From NCBI GenBank assembly GCA_022539475.1, contig VCMS01000158.1:1-64000 (forward strand): a stretch of 64,000 nt of DNA, given 5' to 3'. A program made the position numbers and the translations under genes. Positions 1 through 10,527 of this stretch are shown here, one piece after another. Positions within the stretch are counted from its first letter, which is position 1. Each line of letters begins with the position of its first letter. Below the pieces are notes generated by a model, which saw nothing but the letters and a program-made list of their open reading frames with translations, had not been told where the DNA came from and made no database searches. Source of the stretch: Gracilaria domingensis (taxonomy: Eukaryota > Rhodophyta > Florideophyceae > Gracilariales > Gracilariaceae).

Positions 1-3000
1 AGGCCCACAGCATTGCACTATCCTGGCTTGAACGCGTTTACTTAACTGTGCGTCCGTAGTGCATTGGAAGCTCCTGAACCTCCTTCTCGGTCTGTTACTT
101 GTCCGATACCTGTAATTGAAGATTTTTTGTTTGAAATAGTATGCAGCACGAGGTGCTCGTCCTCGGCTACCTCTCCATTAGTAACAACTACTTCGTTGAG
201 ACGCCGCGTCCTATCGTTGGGCCACCAATATCCAGCGGCCGGCGGGTACCGATCCCTTTCGCGGTTTACCACTGCAATGTCGCACGTGAGGGGCCATCCG
301 AGATCTTGCGGCTCGTGCGCGGTAGTATTTACGGACAGATAATAGAAACGTGATACGATTAGTCTAGAAGGTATATGATTGAGAGTGGTATGTGAGGGCA
401 CGTACCTCGGTGTGCCAGGACCAGAAATATGTGAAGGGGATGGGGTAATTAACCTCGTACTGCATCTATGGAGAAAAGCATTGCTGCAGCATTTGTGGCG
501 GATCGGCATTCATTTTTGGACTTTCCGCGGGTCCATATTCCGGATTGGTCCGTCTCCCGGATGTTGCGCCTGCATATACAAGTACGCGCAACTCTCAACG
601 ATCTTTCATACCACATATGCATCAATATGTTACACAGTACAGAGAGCTTGTACATATGAGTAGATTTACTGCAATCATAAGTCACAAGCTGTTCAATGCA
701 ATTTACTTCACAAAAACTTTTCTCCACTACAGTTGAGCCCATACGAAGGTAGGACATTCGTCTGAGAAACCTAGTTACCTTTCCAACGGATCTTGGGGTC
801 ATAGTCAACGTAAATTTTGTCGTGTCTTAAGTCCCACTTGAGGCCGTGCACTAACGGGAGTCTGTAGTTCTCCAAAAGCCAAAGTTGTGCCTGATGATCT
901 CTGTGGCTGGCGAATGATCATTTGGTTTTGCGTGCCATGTTAGAAGTCCATTCTTTCCAATTCCTTGTCTCTTCATCACTATCACGATATGCGCGTCATT
1001 GATTATCGCCCGCTACACAGGTATAGGAGCAGTGACTACTCCAGGCACTGACAGCGATTGACTATCAGTAACATAATGCGGGAGAGTGTGTACATTTGCC
1101 CTTCACCACATCACGTTGCATGCAATACTTACCTGAACCGAGATGCAGTGGCCCCAGCCATTCCGTCATCCTCGTCAAATAGGTGTATTGCCGTCGGCTT
1201 AGATCATGTATACACAAGGTCCCCATATAAGTATCCCCATAACTCCCACCTTCGGAAACGCCCCCTTACCGTAAATACTCCTTTCACTTGCTGCAATGTT
1301 TGATATTCGACTCTTCACATAGAGCCATAGCGATGGTCGCCTCGTAACAAGATGAGTATAAGTGTGACTGTCCCAACGTAGTCATCTCCCTTGTAAGGCA
1401 AGTGGCCACTCATGGACGGTTTCTTTCGTACGGTATGGATAAGACCAGTGTTCATCAATAGGTGGATAGGGTAGATATGAATATTGGAGTGGAGAAGATT
1501 GGTACGGATGGGGAATCCCTTGGGTGCAATTCCATATAGTCGAAGTCTTTCGTTTTCGCGACAGGAAACGTTGGCATCCACACATAAGACGCTTGAACTA
1601 CTCATTCGTAACGGTTCTTCTATCTTCAATTCATTGTGCACACCTTTCTGCGTATATGCACTATAGCATTGTGATTGTCATCGTGTAGAAACACTGCTCA
1701 TCTTTGTTTCATCATCCAATGAAAATCGCCGAGCCCTCAATATTCCACACATGCCAGCGCGCATGAGAGACGTCCGGAGTAGAGATCAACACAACCTCCG
1801 GGATTCGAGAACCTCGTATCAGCTCCATCAGTAGCTGCCTGCGACTTTGTCTCCTTGGACGAGCTTCGCGGTGAAATATCTTCTACATCACTCACTCTTC
1901 ATCGAAGACTCTCACCCAGGCGTAAGATTTGATAACACTGGTCAAGTGATGATATAGTGCCCAGGATAGCGACTGAAACGTCGTTGAATGTTCTGAAGTT
2001 TCACCATTACCTTCTGTCCGCGTACGGGTTTTCTATTTCCCCTTCAAAACGGGCCACCAAAATGCACACGGCGTACTCCGTCGCCCAACAGGCGTTTAGT
2101 AGTATTACGCGCAAGGGTTTCCCAGGGGTTCGAACGAGAACGATATGAATGTTCATGGGGTCGATCCACTAAGATGATGCGGTTTTCTTTCCGCTTGCGT
2201 CCCCGACTTGTGCTCCGCAAAATCTGCTTTATCCCAGTTCCTCCAAACTGGCTCGATACTGCAGAACAAAACGCAAATGTCCTCCTGGACCGAAGCACTG
2301 AATGACCATGAGATGTCCGCAGTATTGTCGTATCATAGTCAGCCATTCGTCGTACCCGCTGTCGCGGATGCCTAGTGTGGGCTCTGTGAGCACGAACATG
2401 AAAGCGTTGCTTCAAGATGTATTCGACTGGGAAGATATACCATGCCCTCACGCAGTTCGTCTATCGACCAATGCCATTGAGAATTGCTTCTCCATGCTTT
2501 ACGCACCACCATCTAGAGCATTTAACGTGCGCGTGTCATCAAAGTCATGCAGGGGGGAGAACCCCATCTGGAACGTTATCTTTCGCCCCAACAGAGGCAT
2601 CCCAGGTGTATCACCTTACTTCATTTCGCCTATCGAGGATGACGATGAATCGGAGTTAACTGAGCTTTTCCCTGGGCGTTCCTCTTGGAGGAGCTCGGAA
2701 TCTGTATCGAGTCCTCAACTGCTTAAACCGTGAGGTATTAACTTCTCCTCCTGCCTGATGGAGCGGACCCTAGGTAAATGTCGAGATGGTTTGAGATTTT
2801 GTTACATACTCGCATGACATAGGAGACACTGTACTCTTCGAGAAGTACATGAAACTGGGGTGGTACTCGTGCGGGGGCGGCCAGGTCTGAAGCTTTCCAA
2901 CAAATTTCCATCCTTGACGTTGGGGACATTTGTATAGGAAGCATTCAACCATCTTGCTGAAATCTGCCAAGAATTCCTTGCCAACTCCGTAGTGTGGCGT

Positions 3001-4313
3001 CGTTAGTATCCGCAAGAGTATGACCAAGAACCGGTGTCGTTCACTCAACTGTGGGTTTCAGTTTTCCCTTCAACGTATGAAAAGCTGACTGCCGGATGTA
3101 TCCATACAGAGCGGGATCCAATGACAGTGGAACCCAAGCGACTTGTCATTTTCTACAGCAGGTAGGCAGAACAGTTACCACCACATCCAAAAAAGCCAAG
3201 GTGAGGCAAGAGAAATCCCGATCCACTAACAAATCGTTTGCACTGCGAGTTGCCATCCGTCTCCCGTGGTCTCATTCAGAAGCTTATGATAGCCGTGACA
3301 GAAATAGCCACGCTCTATGGGTTCCCTTCCCGGTCCTTCCTCTCTTCGCCGCTGGGGAGACTTTCTCCTCCGAGATATATATGCTTCACGAAAGAGAGAT
3401 AGAGCTGCTGAATAAGAGTGGGAGGCTCCAATCCTGAAGCGTAGTTCTCGTTGCGTTTCTGCTTACTCGCCTGGGACCATGATCGTATTGAAAAGGTCAT
3501 TCCAAAGACGTTCTATCAAGCGAGTTACCGTTGTCTGACTATTCCTTTGTACCAAGACTTCATGGTAAACAAATCTCTCTACGCGCCGATCAGAATTCTC
3601 GTGTCTAGATCAAATAAACAAATGTTTTCTGTGACTACGCGTATTTTTTGTATGATCCCTTGCTCTAGAAACGCTGGTATACAGACAGATCCATCGTGAG
3701 TTCTTTAATGACCTGGAGTCAGTTTTGGAAAGGACCCTTGACCGCAGTGGTATGAACTCTCGTGCACATGCCGGTTGTTCACGGTTTGATACAGCGTATT
3801 CCACTTCCGATGTACCCAACTGTCACGCGTATTACCAGACACTCTTGAAGCGGCATACTGCATCTCGCACTCAATGAACAACCCCACATTCAAGAAACGC
3901 GTTGCAGGCTGGCTGAATTCGAACGACGCGCTAGAGGATGCCCTAGAGGAACTGTGCGTGGCTTCTCATCGGCCTCGAGCTAACAGCTCTGCTTTTAACA
4001 GTCAGGAAGCGTCATTTTCCGGTAGACGCCATGTAAGAAGTGAGAATCGGAAAGACGCAGAAGTAACGAGTATTGTGAAACTTGTAGAAGTTTCGGAGAT
4101 GTTTACATGGGTGGGGAAGCGTCGGAAATCGTAGGGAAGCGTCGGAAAAAGATGTGGAGAGCGCGTTGCGACGGATTACCGGAACTGAGCGGGTAATGAT
4201 AGAGAAGCGAGAGTGGGGATCTAACACATCAACCGGTGTGGGCACACCTCAGTATGGTGCAGTGCATTATATGTCTAGTATGTATAAACCCACGTAGAAA
4301 ACACTCGGTGTAC
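1..4313. other. No confident gene; scattered short open frames
   Basis: Short open frames overlap on both strands and none has a family motif I recognise. The most protein-like pieces are a minus-strand stretch around 60-340 and the plus frames at 2302-2733 and 3874-4134. They have no shared frame, no clear splice logic and no poly-A or promoter context that would tie them into one gene. They may be remnants of old genes or elements. Confidence 0.4.
2302..2733 (+). other. Doubtful open frame, possible transposase remnant
   Basis: A 143-residue frame whose middle reads STNAIENCFSML. This faintly recalls the (T/S)NxxENFFSxxR helix of some P-element/THAP9-type transposases. The C-terminal third is acidic and Ser-rich (FISPIEDDDESELTEL). 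There is no zinc finger, no DDE motif and no flanking repeat. The family link is a guess from a dozen residues, and the frame could be chance. Confidence 0.2.
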
Positions 4314-4350
4314 ATCTTTGAACATCGCCCGAGCGCCGTGTGGGAAGTGG

Positions 4351-4426
4351 GGAACCGCGGTTCGCCGAGTTCATAGCCGAGATCATAGCTATGATCTCGG
4401 CTATGAACTCGGCGAACCGCGGTTCC
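4351..4426. repeat. Perfect 76-bp palindrome in left arm of foldback element
   Basis: The half-sequence 4351-4388 is the exact reverse complement of 4389-4426, with no spacer. It starts GGAACCGCGGTTCGCC, which itself contains the 12-bp palindrome GAACCGCGGTTC, and the dyad centre is CATAG/CTATG. Such a sequence can extrude as a cruciform or fold as a hairpin in RNA. Confidence 0.95.
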
Positions 4427-4845
4427 GGCACGGCGCATCTGACGAAACGCCACGTGTATACCGCCGAAAGGACCCCCCCTGGGACCCCCCTGGAGGACCC
4501 TTGCTGGCGTTTATGTGGGCAGTGACGTCGAATAAACGGGAGAGCGATGGACACGCGGATGAAACTTCGGACAAATTGTGTAGCAAGCGTAGAGACGGAG
4601 GGGAAGGGCTTGAGGAGGAGAGACGATGCGGTGGGAGCAGAGCAGCGCACGGAGGGCGGCGGCCATCGACGGGGCGTCACTTATTCACTGCCCACATAAA
4701 CGCCAGCAACACCACCAGGTAGTGGTGCGGTGGGTGAGAACAGGTGCTTTGGTGCGCATTGTGTAGTAGAAGTGGTCCCCAGGGGGTCCTCAGGGGGGGT
4801 CCTTTCGGCGTATAACACGTGGCGTTTCGTCAGATGCGCCGTGCC

Positions 4846-4923
4846 GGAACCGCGGTTCGCCGGAGTTCATAGCCGAGATCATAGCTATGATCTCGGCTAT
4901 GAACTCGGCGAACCCGCGGTTCC
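4846..4923. repeat. Near-perfect 78-bp palindrome in right arm of foldback element
   Basis: This is the same palindrome as at 4351-4426. It has one extra G in the left half (GCCGGAGTTC) and one extra C in the right half (GAACCCGCGG). The two single-base insertions lie at different places in the two halves, so they arose independently. Confidence 0.92.
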
Positions 4924-5340
4924 CACACGGCGCTCGGGGATGTTCAAAGATGATGAAAGGCGAGGACAGTGGTCAACCAGGACGGAATCAGACATTGATC
5001 CAACCATTTATAACCATCAGGAACTGTACCCACAGTGCTCACGTGGGCATTGCAGCCGTTTTGAACGTGAGTGGTTGCGTCCATTGTGCTCACGCAAGAA
5101 AGGGCGGAGATTCGAACACGAGCGGTTGCAACTTCACGGGAGCAAACGTACGATTTGAAGAATACCAGGACTCGTGTATATCACACACACTGGCACCATA
5201 TAATGGATATGAGGGACTGGGAAAGGGTCAAATGAGACGCTCTCGAAAGGTGAGAAGCCTCGACGAACCATGGCACACAACTTCGGAGCGGGACCAAAAC
5301 TGCTGAACCGAACGCAGCGACGAGAAACGCATCCACAGCT

Positions 5341-6414
5341 ATGAAGTCGAAGCCCGCACCAGGCGAAGAAGTGACCTTGTTGTTGGGAGGGGCAGGAGGG
5401 AACAAAGCAGCGATTGGGAAAGCTGTTCTCGTTGAAGTGGACGCTGGTGGAGGGAAGACAACGTTCAGAAGGGAAATGCATGGACATGCTCTGCAGGGAA
5501 AACCAGGGGAAGATGTAGTTGGTATATGGCGAGCGAAGATATCTCATGAGCTTGACACTCCCTATCCCTATCCCTTTAAGTCTACCGATGAAGATTCTGT
5601 TCCGAAGACATTGAAGGACATGAACAGGCGCGGTTTCTACGCCTGGGACCTGAACTTAATGTCTAAGGTGGGTGACGTCGTAAGCGCTGATGAAGGGGAC
5701 AAGGGTGCTCCGAGTTCCAAATTCGTCGCCCCTGAGAAGCCATCGAATACTGCTGGGAAACGGGTGCGAGTGGTAGAACCTAAAACTCCATCCAGTGCCC
5801 GAAAGCGAATGCAGATGAAAGTGGCTCATGTGAAAACCCCGTAGAATGCTAAAAAACCCCAAGGCGGGAAACAAGCGCCAGTACCAAAGCTGAAAACACC
5901 ATCGAACGTTCACGGTGGTGGAAAGCAGATGCAAGAATTCAAGATGACCACGACCCCAGAGAGTGCTGTATCGGCATTTCGTAAACAAACTGCTACGATT
6001 GTGCAGTCTGGAGCATCGAGGAACAGCACTGCGGAAGCTATTACTCAGGCTGGAAATCGCAGTGGAGTGACAATGGAAGTGATTGACGTGGATGAAGACG
6101 AAGACGAAGACGTGGTTCTAGTGAAGGAAAGCCTTGGAAGCAACGTCAATGAACTCTTTGATGAAGGTGGTGTGATACCTCCTGATGATGTCGATACGAG
6201 TTTAGCGAGTTTGGTATTTGACTTAGATCATTACGAGTATGTGTCTGTTCAAGTCGATATTGAGCTCATTCAAGTTCCGGAAATGACTGTAAGAGGGTTG
6301 TTCCGGAATCATGTCGAGGCTCTGAAAGAAGAGATTGGACGCAAAAGCTTCTTACAGGCACTTGGGACCATGAGCGTTGCTGTTCTGTCTCAGGATGTGT
6401 CGAGAAGGACATAG
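5341..6414 (+). CDS. 5' part of ParB-like/dioxygenase fusion gene (in-frame TAG)
   Basis: The frame opens with ATG at 5341, is interrupted by one TAG at 5842-5844, and stays open in the same frame to the stop at 6412-6414. No GT-AG intron of suitable length removes the TAG and keeps the frame. The first 100 residues look like a small beta-rich domain (VLVEVDAGGGKTTF, then MHGHAL, then a Trp at the end). A Lys/Pro/Ser-rich linker (EPKTPSSARKRMQMK) and an acidic patch (VDEDEDEDVVLV) follow. The last 60 residues (VDIELIQVPEMTVRGLF and KEEIGRKSFLQALG) resemble the start of a ParB/sulfiredoxin-like fold, whose second half lies in the next frame from about 6414. I read it as one gene with 6414-9047, carrying a nonsense codon and a -1/+1 shift. 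It could instead be two adjacent ORFs. Confidence 0.55.
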
Positions 6415-9047
6415 TGCAGAACAATCGCTTGAAAGTGAATTGTGTGCTGATTGATGGAGCTCATCGTCATGTAGTACTCAAAGAGGTCTGTGAATCTATG
6501 CCCAACATTAGGAATCTATGTGGAGGTCTTTCTGTTTCGCTGTGGAAGAGAAAAGATGGACAGAAGATGACCACGAGGGAAATCTTCAGCCTTGGCAATG
6601 TGCTAAACGATGGATTGAAGCAAGCTCGTCTCATGGGTTTTGCTGACAAGGTGCATTCTATTGTGTCATTTATAAGGGTCCTGGTTGAGGAAGAGAAGAA
6701 GGACTTGAGCAAGATGACGAGGACCTCTGTCGCAGGTGCACTAAGTGTTTGCGGTATCATTGGCCAGTACAATATCAAGCATTTGGCAAGATTTGCAGAG
6801 ATGGGGTTGAAGGTGGCGAGAAGTCCTGGATTGCTGGAACATTTGGAGCGGATTTGTGGGGACTACCATGAGATTGGAATTTCTTGTATATCAAGTGATG
6901 AATTCTTTACCATGGATGAGCATACAACCCACTTCACGCTCGACGCTCTGGTTGCATACTTTTCCAGGAGGCGAGTGTCGAAACTGAAGGGTCGTTTTGA
7001 AGACGTACGCAAATACTTCTTTATCTGCTGCAGGAGGCTTCAATCTTTGGCAGAGGAGCTTTCGAAGAAGAAGAAAGTTACATTGGAAGAAGCGTATGCC
7101 ATGAAGGTGGAAGTGACAAAGTTTGAAATGCGCACCGTTCGTGAGTACCTTGCAACAAAGGCAGCACGAATTGAAGTACCTTCGAATAAGAAGCTCTGGG
7201 AAGGAAGGATTTCGAGAAGAGTCTGGATTGCTCGTGATAAGCTGGCAAAGAGTTTAGGGGTGGATATGTTGAAACCTGCCACTGGTACTACGCCGACTGA
7301 ACCACAGTCTGAGACCAAAGCGGTAGACGAGTCTACAACGCAGAGAATGGCAACACGTTCGGCAAGTAGGAAGGCCAAAGCGCCAGTGCGCAAGGGCTCT
7401 AAGGACTGTGATGTAGAAAGTGAAGAGAATATGCCATCGAAGACAAGAAGCATGAGGAGTTCAAGACGAAGCCGTCGACGAAGGAATGCAATGAGAGACG
7501 TGAACCCTAATCAACGGAAGAAGTCAAGGACGGAGCGTATTCAATCTGTTCAGGATGAAGTTATCAGTCATCTGCGGAGTCTTGGTGCGAAGGGGGTGAG
7601 AAACTTGTTGAAAAGTCATCAGATATCCATTGGCAGCGACACAGACTCAGATGGAGTACCAATTGTGGTCTCACAGGCAGAGGACACTGACCCGTTCGAT
7701 GACAAAGTACCGCAGGTGTTGGCGCCAGGTCTGAAGAAGGCTGAAGAAGTAGCATATGAAGGTGACGATTCGTGGCTGAAGTTGGTGAAGACCTTACCAA
7801 GCAAGTGGCCGACTGGAGTGGAGAATGTCATTAAATCTGTGTACCCGTGGATGGATGCGATACATCTCCAGAAGCAACACCGAGGCCACTCGTTGGAGCC
7901 CAAGGACTTTGAAAGTGTGCACCATGCAGTCTTTTGGCATGCAGCGTATCATGGCCATAAACTCCTGAACGCGGCAATGGGAGGCATGGAGGTCGACGAG
8001 AAGACGTTATGGGGGGATGCACTGAAGAACGACTCTCTTGCGTATGTCTGTTTTGTGAAGAAGAACGTCGAGCTTCGAGACAGAGTTTTCTGTATTCTGG
8101 ACGGCTTTGCATCGGATGGAGAGTTGGTGAAGCTGACAGAGAGTTTGAGCAAGCTCATTGACGAGGATGTTAGTGTGGAATTACTGGACTTCTTCCGAAG
8201 GGACTTCGAGAGGGCTCCAGACTTTAGGATACCAGAGAACCGAATCACATGGATACCGATCATCAACGCAGATGGTGGGAGGTACATGACTACGAGAAGA
8301 GGCATAGTGGATGACATGGAGGCAGCCGTAGAAAGACATGTGCTTGTGAAGAAGAGAGCTTTACTGGATGCCCGACTGGGACAGATATGTGCTTTAATGG
8401 GTTTACAAGATAATAGGGTGGAAAAGGAGAGGATGTATGCGCCGAAGACGGGGGGGAGGGTGTTATGCACTGCAGTTGGATGCAAGCGGCAGCAGTTACA
8501 TACGGATTTCCCGACCTTGGCGAATGAGGATAAGCTGGAAGAAAAGAAGAACCCGGGGTACTTTATGATGGTGTCCGGAAGTGTGTCGTTTCCAATTTGG
8601 GTATGTGAAGGGTCTCATACACACTACGCAGTTACTCCCAAGGCATTTGAAGGTTTGCCACGGGGGATGTTTGTGAGGAAGTTTTTCGTTCCGACTAAGT
8701 CTATATTTATTGGAAGAGGTGATGTGTTCCATGCAGGCGCTTCAAATGAGGATGGAAGATTCCCCGAGATTCCCTTGTTTCGTTACCACATGTACATGGT
8801 ACCTGAGAAATACGACGTCCCGGATGCGGTACACCTTAACCAACACTTTCGACGTCAGTTCAAGGAGGATGCAGACCTGGTTAGTATGAAGGAGAAGAGG
8901 AAGAATCCAGAACCGTCGAATTTGGAGGAAGAGAATGATGAGGTGATAGTAGAGGAAGGGGAAGAACAGTATGAAGAGGATGACGAAGATGAGAATTATG
9001 AAGTGGAGGAGATTGAAAACGATCTTGAGGATGGCGAAGAGGACTGA
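6414..9047 (+). CDS. ParB-like / 2-oxoglutarate-Fe(II) dioxygenase-like nuclear protein
   Basis: An 877-codon open frame from GTG 6414; the first ATG is at 6498, downstream of the ParB-like motif, so the true start probably lies in the preceding frame. Residues 13-20 (LIDGAHRH) match the DGxHR motif of ParB/Srx-like domains and are followed by a long helical region. Residues about 340-375 are Arg/Lys/Ser-rich (RSSRRSRRRRNAM), a likely nuclear localisation or DNA-contact segment. Residues about 690-795 carry a double-stranded beta-helix dioxygenase signature: H696-x-D698 (QQLHTDF), distal H773 (DVFHAGA) and R790 (LFRYHMY), spaced as in 2-oxoglutarate/Fe(II) enzymes. The last 45 residues are almost all Glu/Asp. 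This combination suggests a chromatin- or DNA-directed oxygenase, perhaps transposon-derived, but the substrate is unknown. It converges on the membrane-protein gene downstream. Confidence 0.7.
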   Translation: MQNNRLKVNCVLIDGAHRHVVLKEVCESMPNIRNLCGGLSVSLWKRKDGQKMTTREIFSLGNVLNDGLKQARLMGFADKVHSIVSFIRVLVEEEKKDLSKMTRTSVAGALSVCGIIGQYNIKHLARFAEMGLKVARSPGLLEHLERICGDYHEIGISCISSDEFFTMDEHTTHFTLDALVAYFSRRRVSKLKGRFEDVRKYFFICCRRLQSLAEELSKKKKVTLEEAYAMKVEVTKFEMRTVREYLATKAARIEVPSNKKLWEGRISRRVWIARDKLAKSLGVDMLKPATGTTPTEPQSETKAVDESTTQRMATRSASRKAKAPVRKGSKDCDVESEENMPSKTRSMRSSRRSRRRRNAMRDVNPNQRKKSRTERIQSVQDEVISHLRSLGAKGVRNLLKSHQISIGSDTDSDGVPIVVSQAEDTDPFDDKVPQVLAPGLKKAEEVAYEGDDSWLKLVKTLPSKWPTGVENVIKSVYPWMDAIHLQKQHRGHSLEPKDFESVHHAVFWHAAYHGHKLLNAAMGGMEVDEKTLWGDALKNDSLAYVCFVKKNVELRDRVFCILDGFASDGELVKLTESLSKLIDEDVSVELLDFFRRDFERAPDFRIPENRITWIPIINADGGRYMTTRRGIVDDMEAAVERHVLVKKRALLDARLGQICALMGLQDNRVEKERMYAPKTGGRVLCTAVGCKRQQLHTDFPTLANEDKLEEKKNPGYFMMVSGSVSFPIWVCEGSHTHYAVTPKAFEGLPRGMFVRKFFVPTKSIFIGRGDVFHAGASNEDGRFPEIPLFRYHMYMVPEKYDVPDAVHLNQHFRRQFKEDADLVSMKEKRKNPEPSNLEEENDEVIVEEGEEQYEEDDEDENYEVEEIENDLEDGEED

Positions 9048-9324
9048 GTGAATATGTGATGAAACTTTGTAGTAATCTATGTGTCGAATATAGTTTCGAA
9101 GTAAATGATCTTGTGAATCGAGAGAAAGTTTAAGAATTGTGGAAGCGACGACTCTACCCAAGATTGAAGGGTAGGATAGGATACCATACCAAACACTTCA
9201 ATCTTGGAGAGCCTCATGAACAAGTGGGAACTATGTTTGTAGAGAAGAGATTCTGTTTAGTTGAAACATGTATCAGTTATGTACTTATGTTCGTATACTA
9301 CTTGTCTCGCACTTGGTGAATACG

Positions 9325-10527
9325 TCAGCCAGAAGGCAGTAGATGTTGTGTCGGGGGTCTAGGGTGCTCACCAATGGCGCACAAGTATCGCTTTGCGTTG
9401 ATTCTTGGTGCGTGTTTGACGACTCCGGAGCATACAAGTAATACAATGAACAAGGTGTTTGTGAGGAGGGGGGGATATCTCTGTACGAACCAAAGGATTC
9501 GGGGTCCAAAGACTGGGAGAGTGTGTGTGCGAAGAAAACTGGGACCACTCTGTTCAGAAAAAGTCTGATAGAAAGCTGGAAATCCTGAAGCAACAAAGCT
9601 TTCCGGAACGAGTTTAGAATACAACGGCAGTACGGATTTAGCCCTCTTCTCCGGTATACCACCCGATTGGAGAGCGGAACTATGTTGTTGAACGTATGTT
9701 TTGTAGAGAAATAGATCCCAAATGTGTTGATGAGAATGGTGAAGAAGCCGAAGAAGAAACCGCCGGGGAAGAAGGAAATACATGCAGTTTTGAGAGAATC
9801 CATGACATCGATTTGGAGGAGGACGGAGCTGATAGGTGACGAAGATAGAGAGGTTGAGGACGATAAGCCCACCGATGCCCATGCCGAGGTATATATTCCT
9901 CAGTGCCGAAACGGTGCTGGATGTGTGCGGCGGAGTCATTGGACCATATGCGAGTCTACCGTACCTTGTGGCGTGAAGAGAGAATGCCAATTCAAACAGA
10001 ATAATGTGAAACATAGTTTCGAGCATGCTGTACAGGATGGTGAATCCCAGTTGTGTTTGGCCGGAGGAGCGACCGTAGAGAAGAGCGTGTGTTGTGAGAG
10101 GCTTTATAATCCCATAGAGAGCTCCTATGGCTACTGAAACGAAGAGGGAGAATGCCAAGAGAGAGGATAGCGAGAGCATGTTCAGGGGATTATGTGAATA
10201 AGACCGAGCCTCTGACATGTAGTTGGGTAGCTCTGAAAGATTCCCAATTGTGTGGAAGAAGGGAGAATGTTCAAGGATTCGGTCATGAATTGAAACTTCG
10301 TGAAGTATGTCACAAACATCACTGAGTTCATCCAGCAGTTCGCGGGATAAAAGGGTCTGGACTCCTGGAACCTTGGCTTCCCCGGTGTCAACGTCGTACT
10401 TCAGTTGAAGGCAGTCGTCAAAGGTGATGTATGTCCTATGGGGAAATGCGTTGAGATGGATAGGTATGAGAGCAGTTTGGTTGCGAAGCTGTACATGCGA
10501 TACCTTGTGGGTGTTTTGGAAGGCCAT
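9325..10527 (-). CDS. Multi-pass membrane protein, frame broken near 3' end
   Basis: A 400-codon minus-strand frame beginning MAFQNTHKVSHVQL. Residues 1-115 look soluble. Strong hydrophobic segments follow at about 118-142 (LLAFSLFVSVAIGALYGII), 160-184 and 211-232. The fourth expected segment appears only in the neighbouring frame, at about 9711-9780 (FFPGGFFFGFFTILINTFG), while this frame there reads as a Pro/Arg/His-rich shadow. A one-base frame change or a missed splice therefore lies near 9780-9830, and the protein beyond about residue 232 is unreliable. I do not recognise the family. It runs tail-to-tail with the dioxygenase-like gene, about 280 bp apart. Confidence 0.5.
   Translation of the reverse strand: MAFQNTHKVSHVQLRNQTALIPIHLNAFPHRTYITFDDCLQLKYDVDTGEAKVPGVQTLLSRELLDELSDVCDILHEVSIHDRILEHSPFFHTIGNLSELPNYMSEARSYSHNPLNMLSLSSLLAFSLFVSVAIGALYGIIKPLTTHALLYGRSSGQTQLGFTILYSMLETMFHIILFELAFSLHATRYGRLAYGPMTPPHTSSTVSALRNIYLGMGIGGLIVLNLSIFVTYQLRPPPNRCHGFSQNCMYFLLPRRFLLRLLHHSHQHIWDLFLYKTYVQQHSSALQSGGIPEKRAKSVLPLYSKLVPESFVASGFPAFYQTFSEQSGPSFLRTHTLPVFGPRILWFVQRYPPLLTNTLFIVLLVCSGVVKHAPRINAKRYLCAIGEHPRPPTQHLLPSG

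Larger units (their letters stand above)
4314..4952. mobile_element. Foldback (long terminal inverted repeat) element, 639 bp
   Basis: The left end (CATCTTTGAACATCGCCCGA) is mirrored at the right end (reverse complement CATCTTTGAACATCCCCGAG). The inverted arms run about 4314-4524 and 4686-4952, with small indels and a spacer of about 60 bp inside the right arm. From the outside inwards each arm has a 37-bp end, a palindrome of about 76 bp, a segment reading CGCATCTGACGAAACGCC, a C-rich run (GGACCCCCC) and finally TTGCTGGCGTTTATGTGGGC. The central 160 bp are unique and encode nothing recognisable. I find no convincing target-site duplication (left flank ends GTA, right flank starts ATG). The structure is that of a non-autonomous foldback/MITE element. 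It lies about 390 bp upstream of the ParB-like/dioxygenase gene and could affect its promoter. Confidence 0.85.

Noticed and set aside
4267-5158. Several frames of 130-140 codons across the foldback element
   Set aside because: They are read from inverted-repeat DNA in both directions and repeat the same palindromic residues; not genes.
5341-6480. Chromosome-partition ParB of a plasmid or bacterium
   Set aside because: Only the DGxHR-type segment is shared. There is no ParA neighbour or parS site, and the surrounding DNA is eukaryotic.
7949-8485. 178-codon minus-strand frame inside the dioxygenase-like gene
   Set aside because: Fully contained in the 877-codon plus frame, which carries the catalytic motif; Ser-rich shadow.
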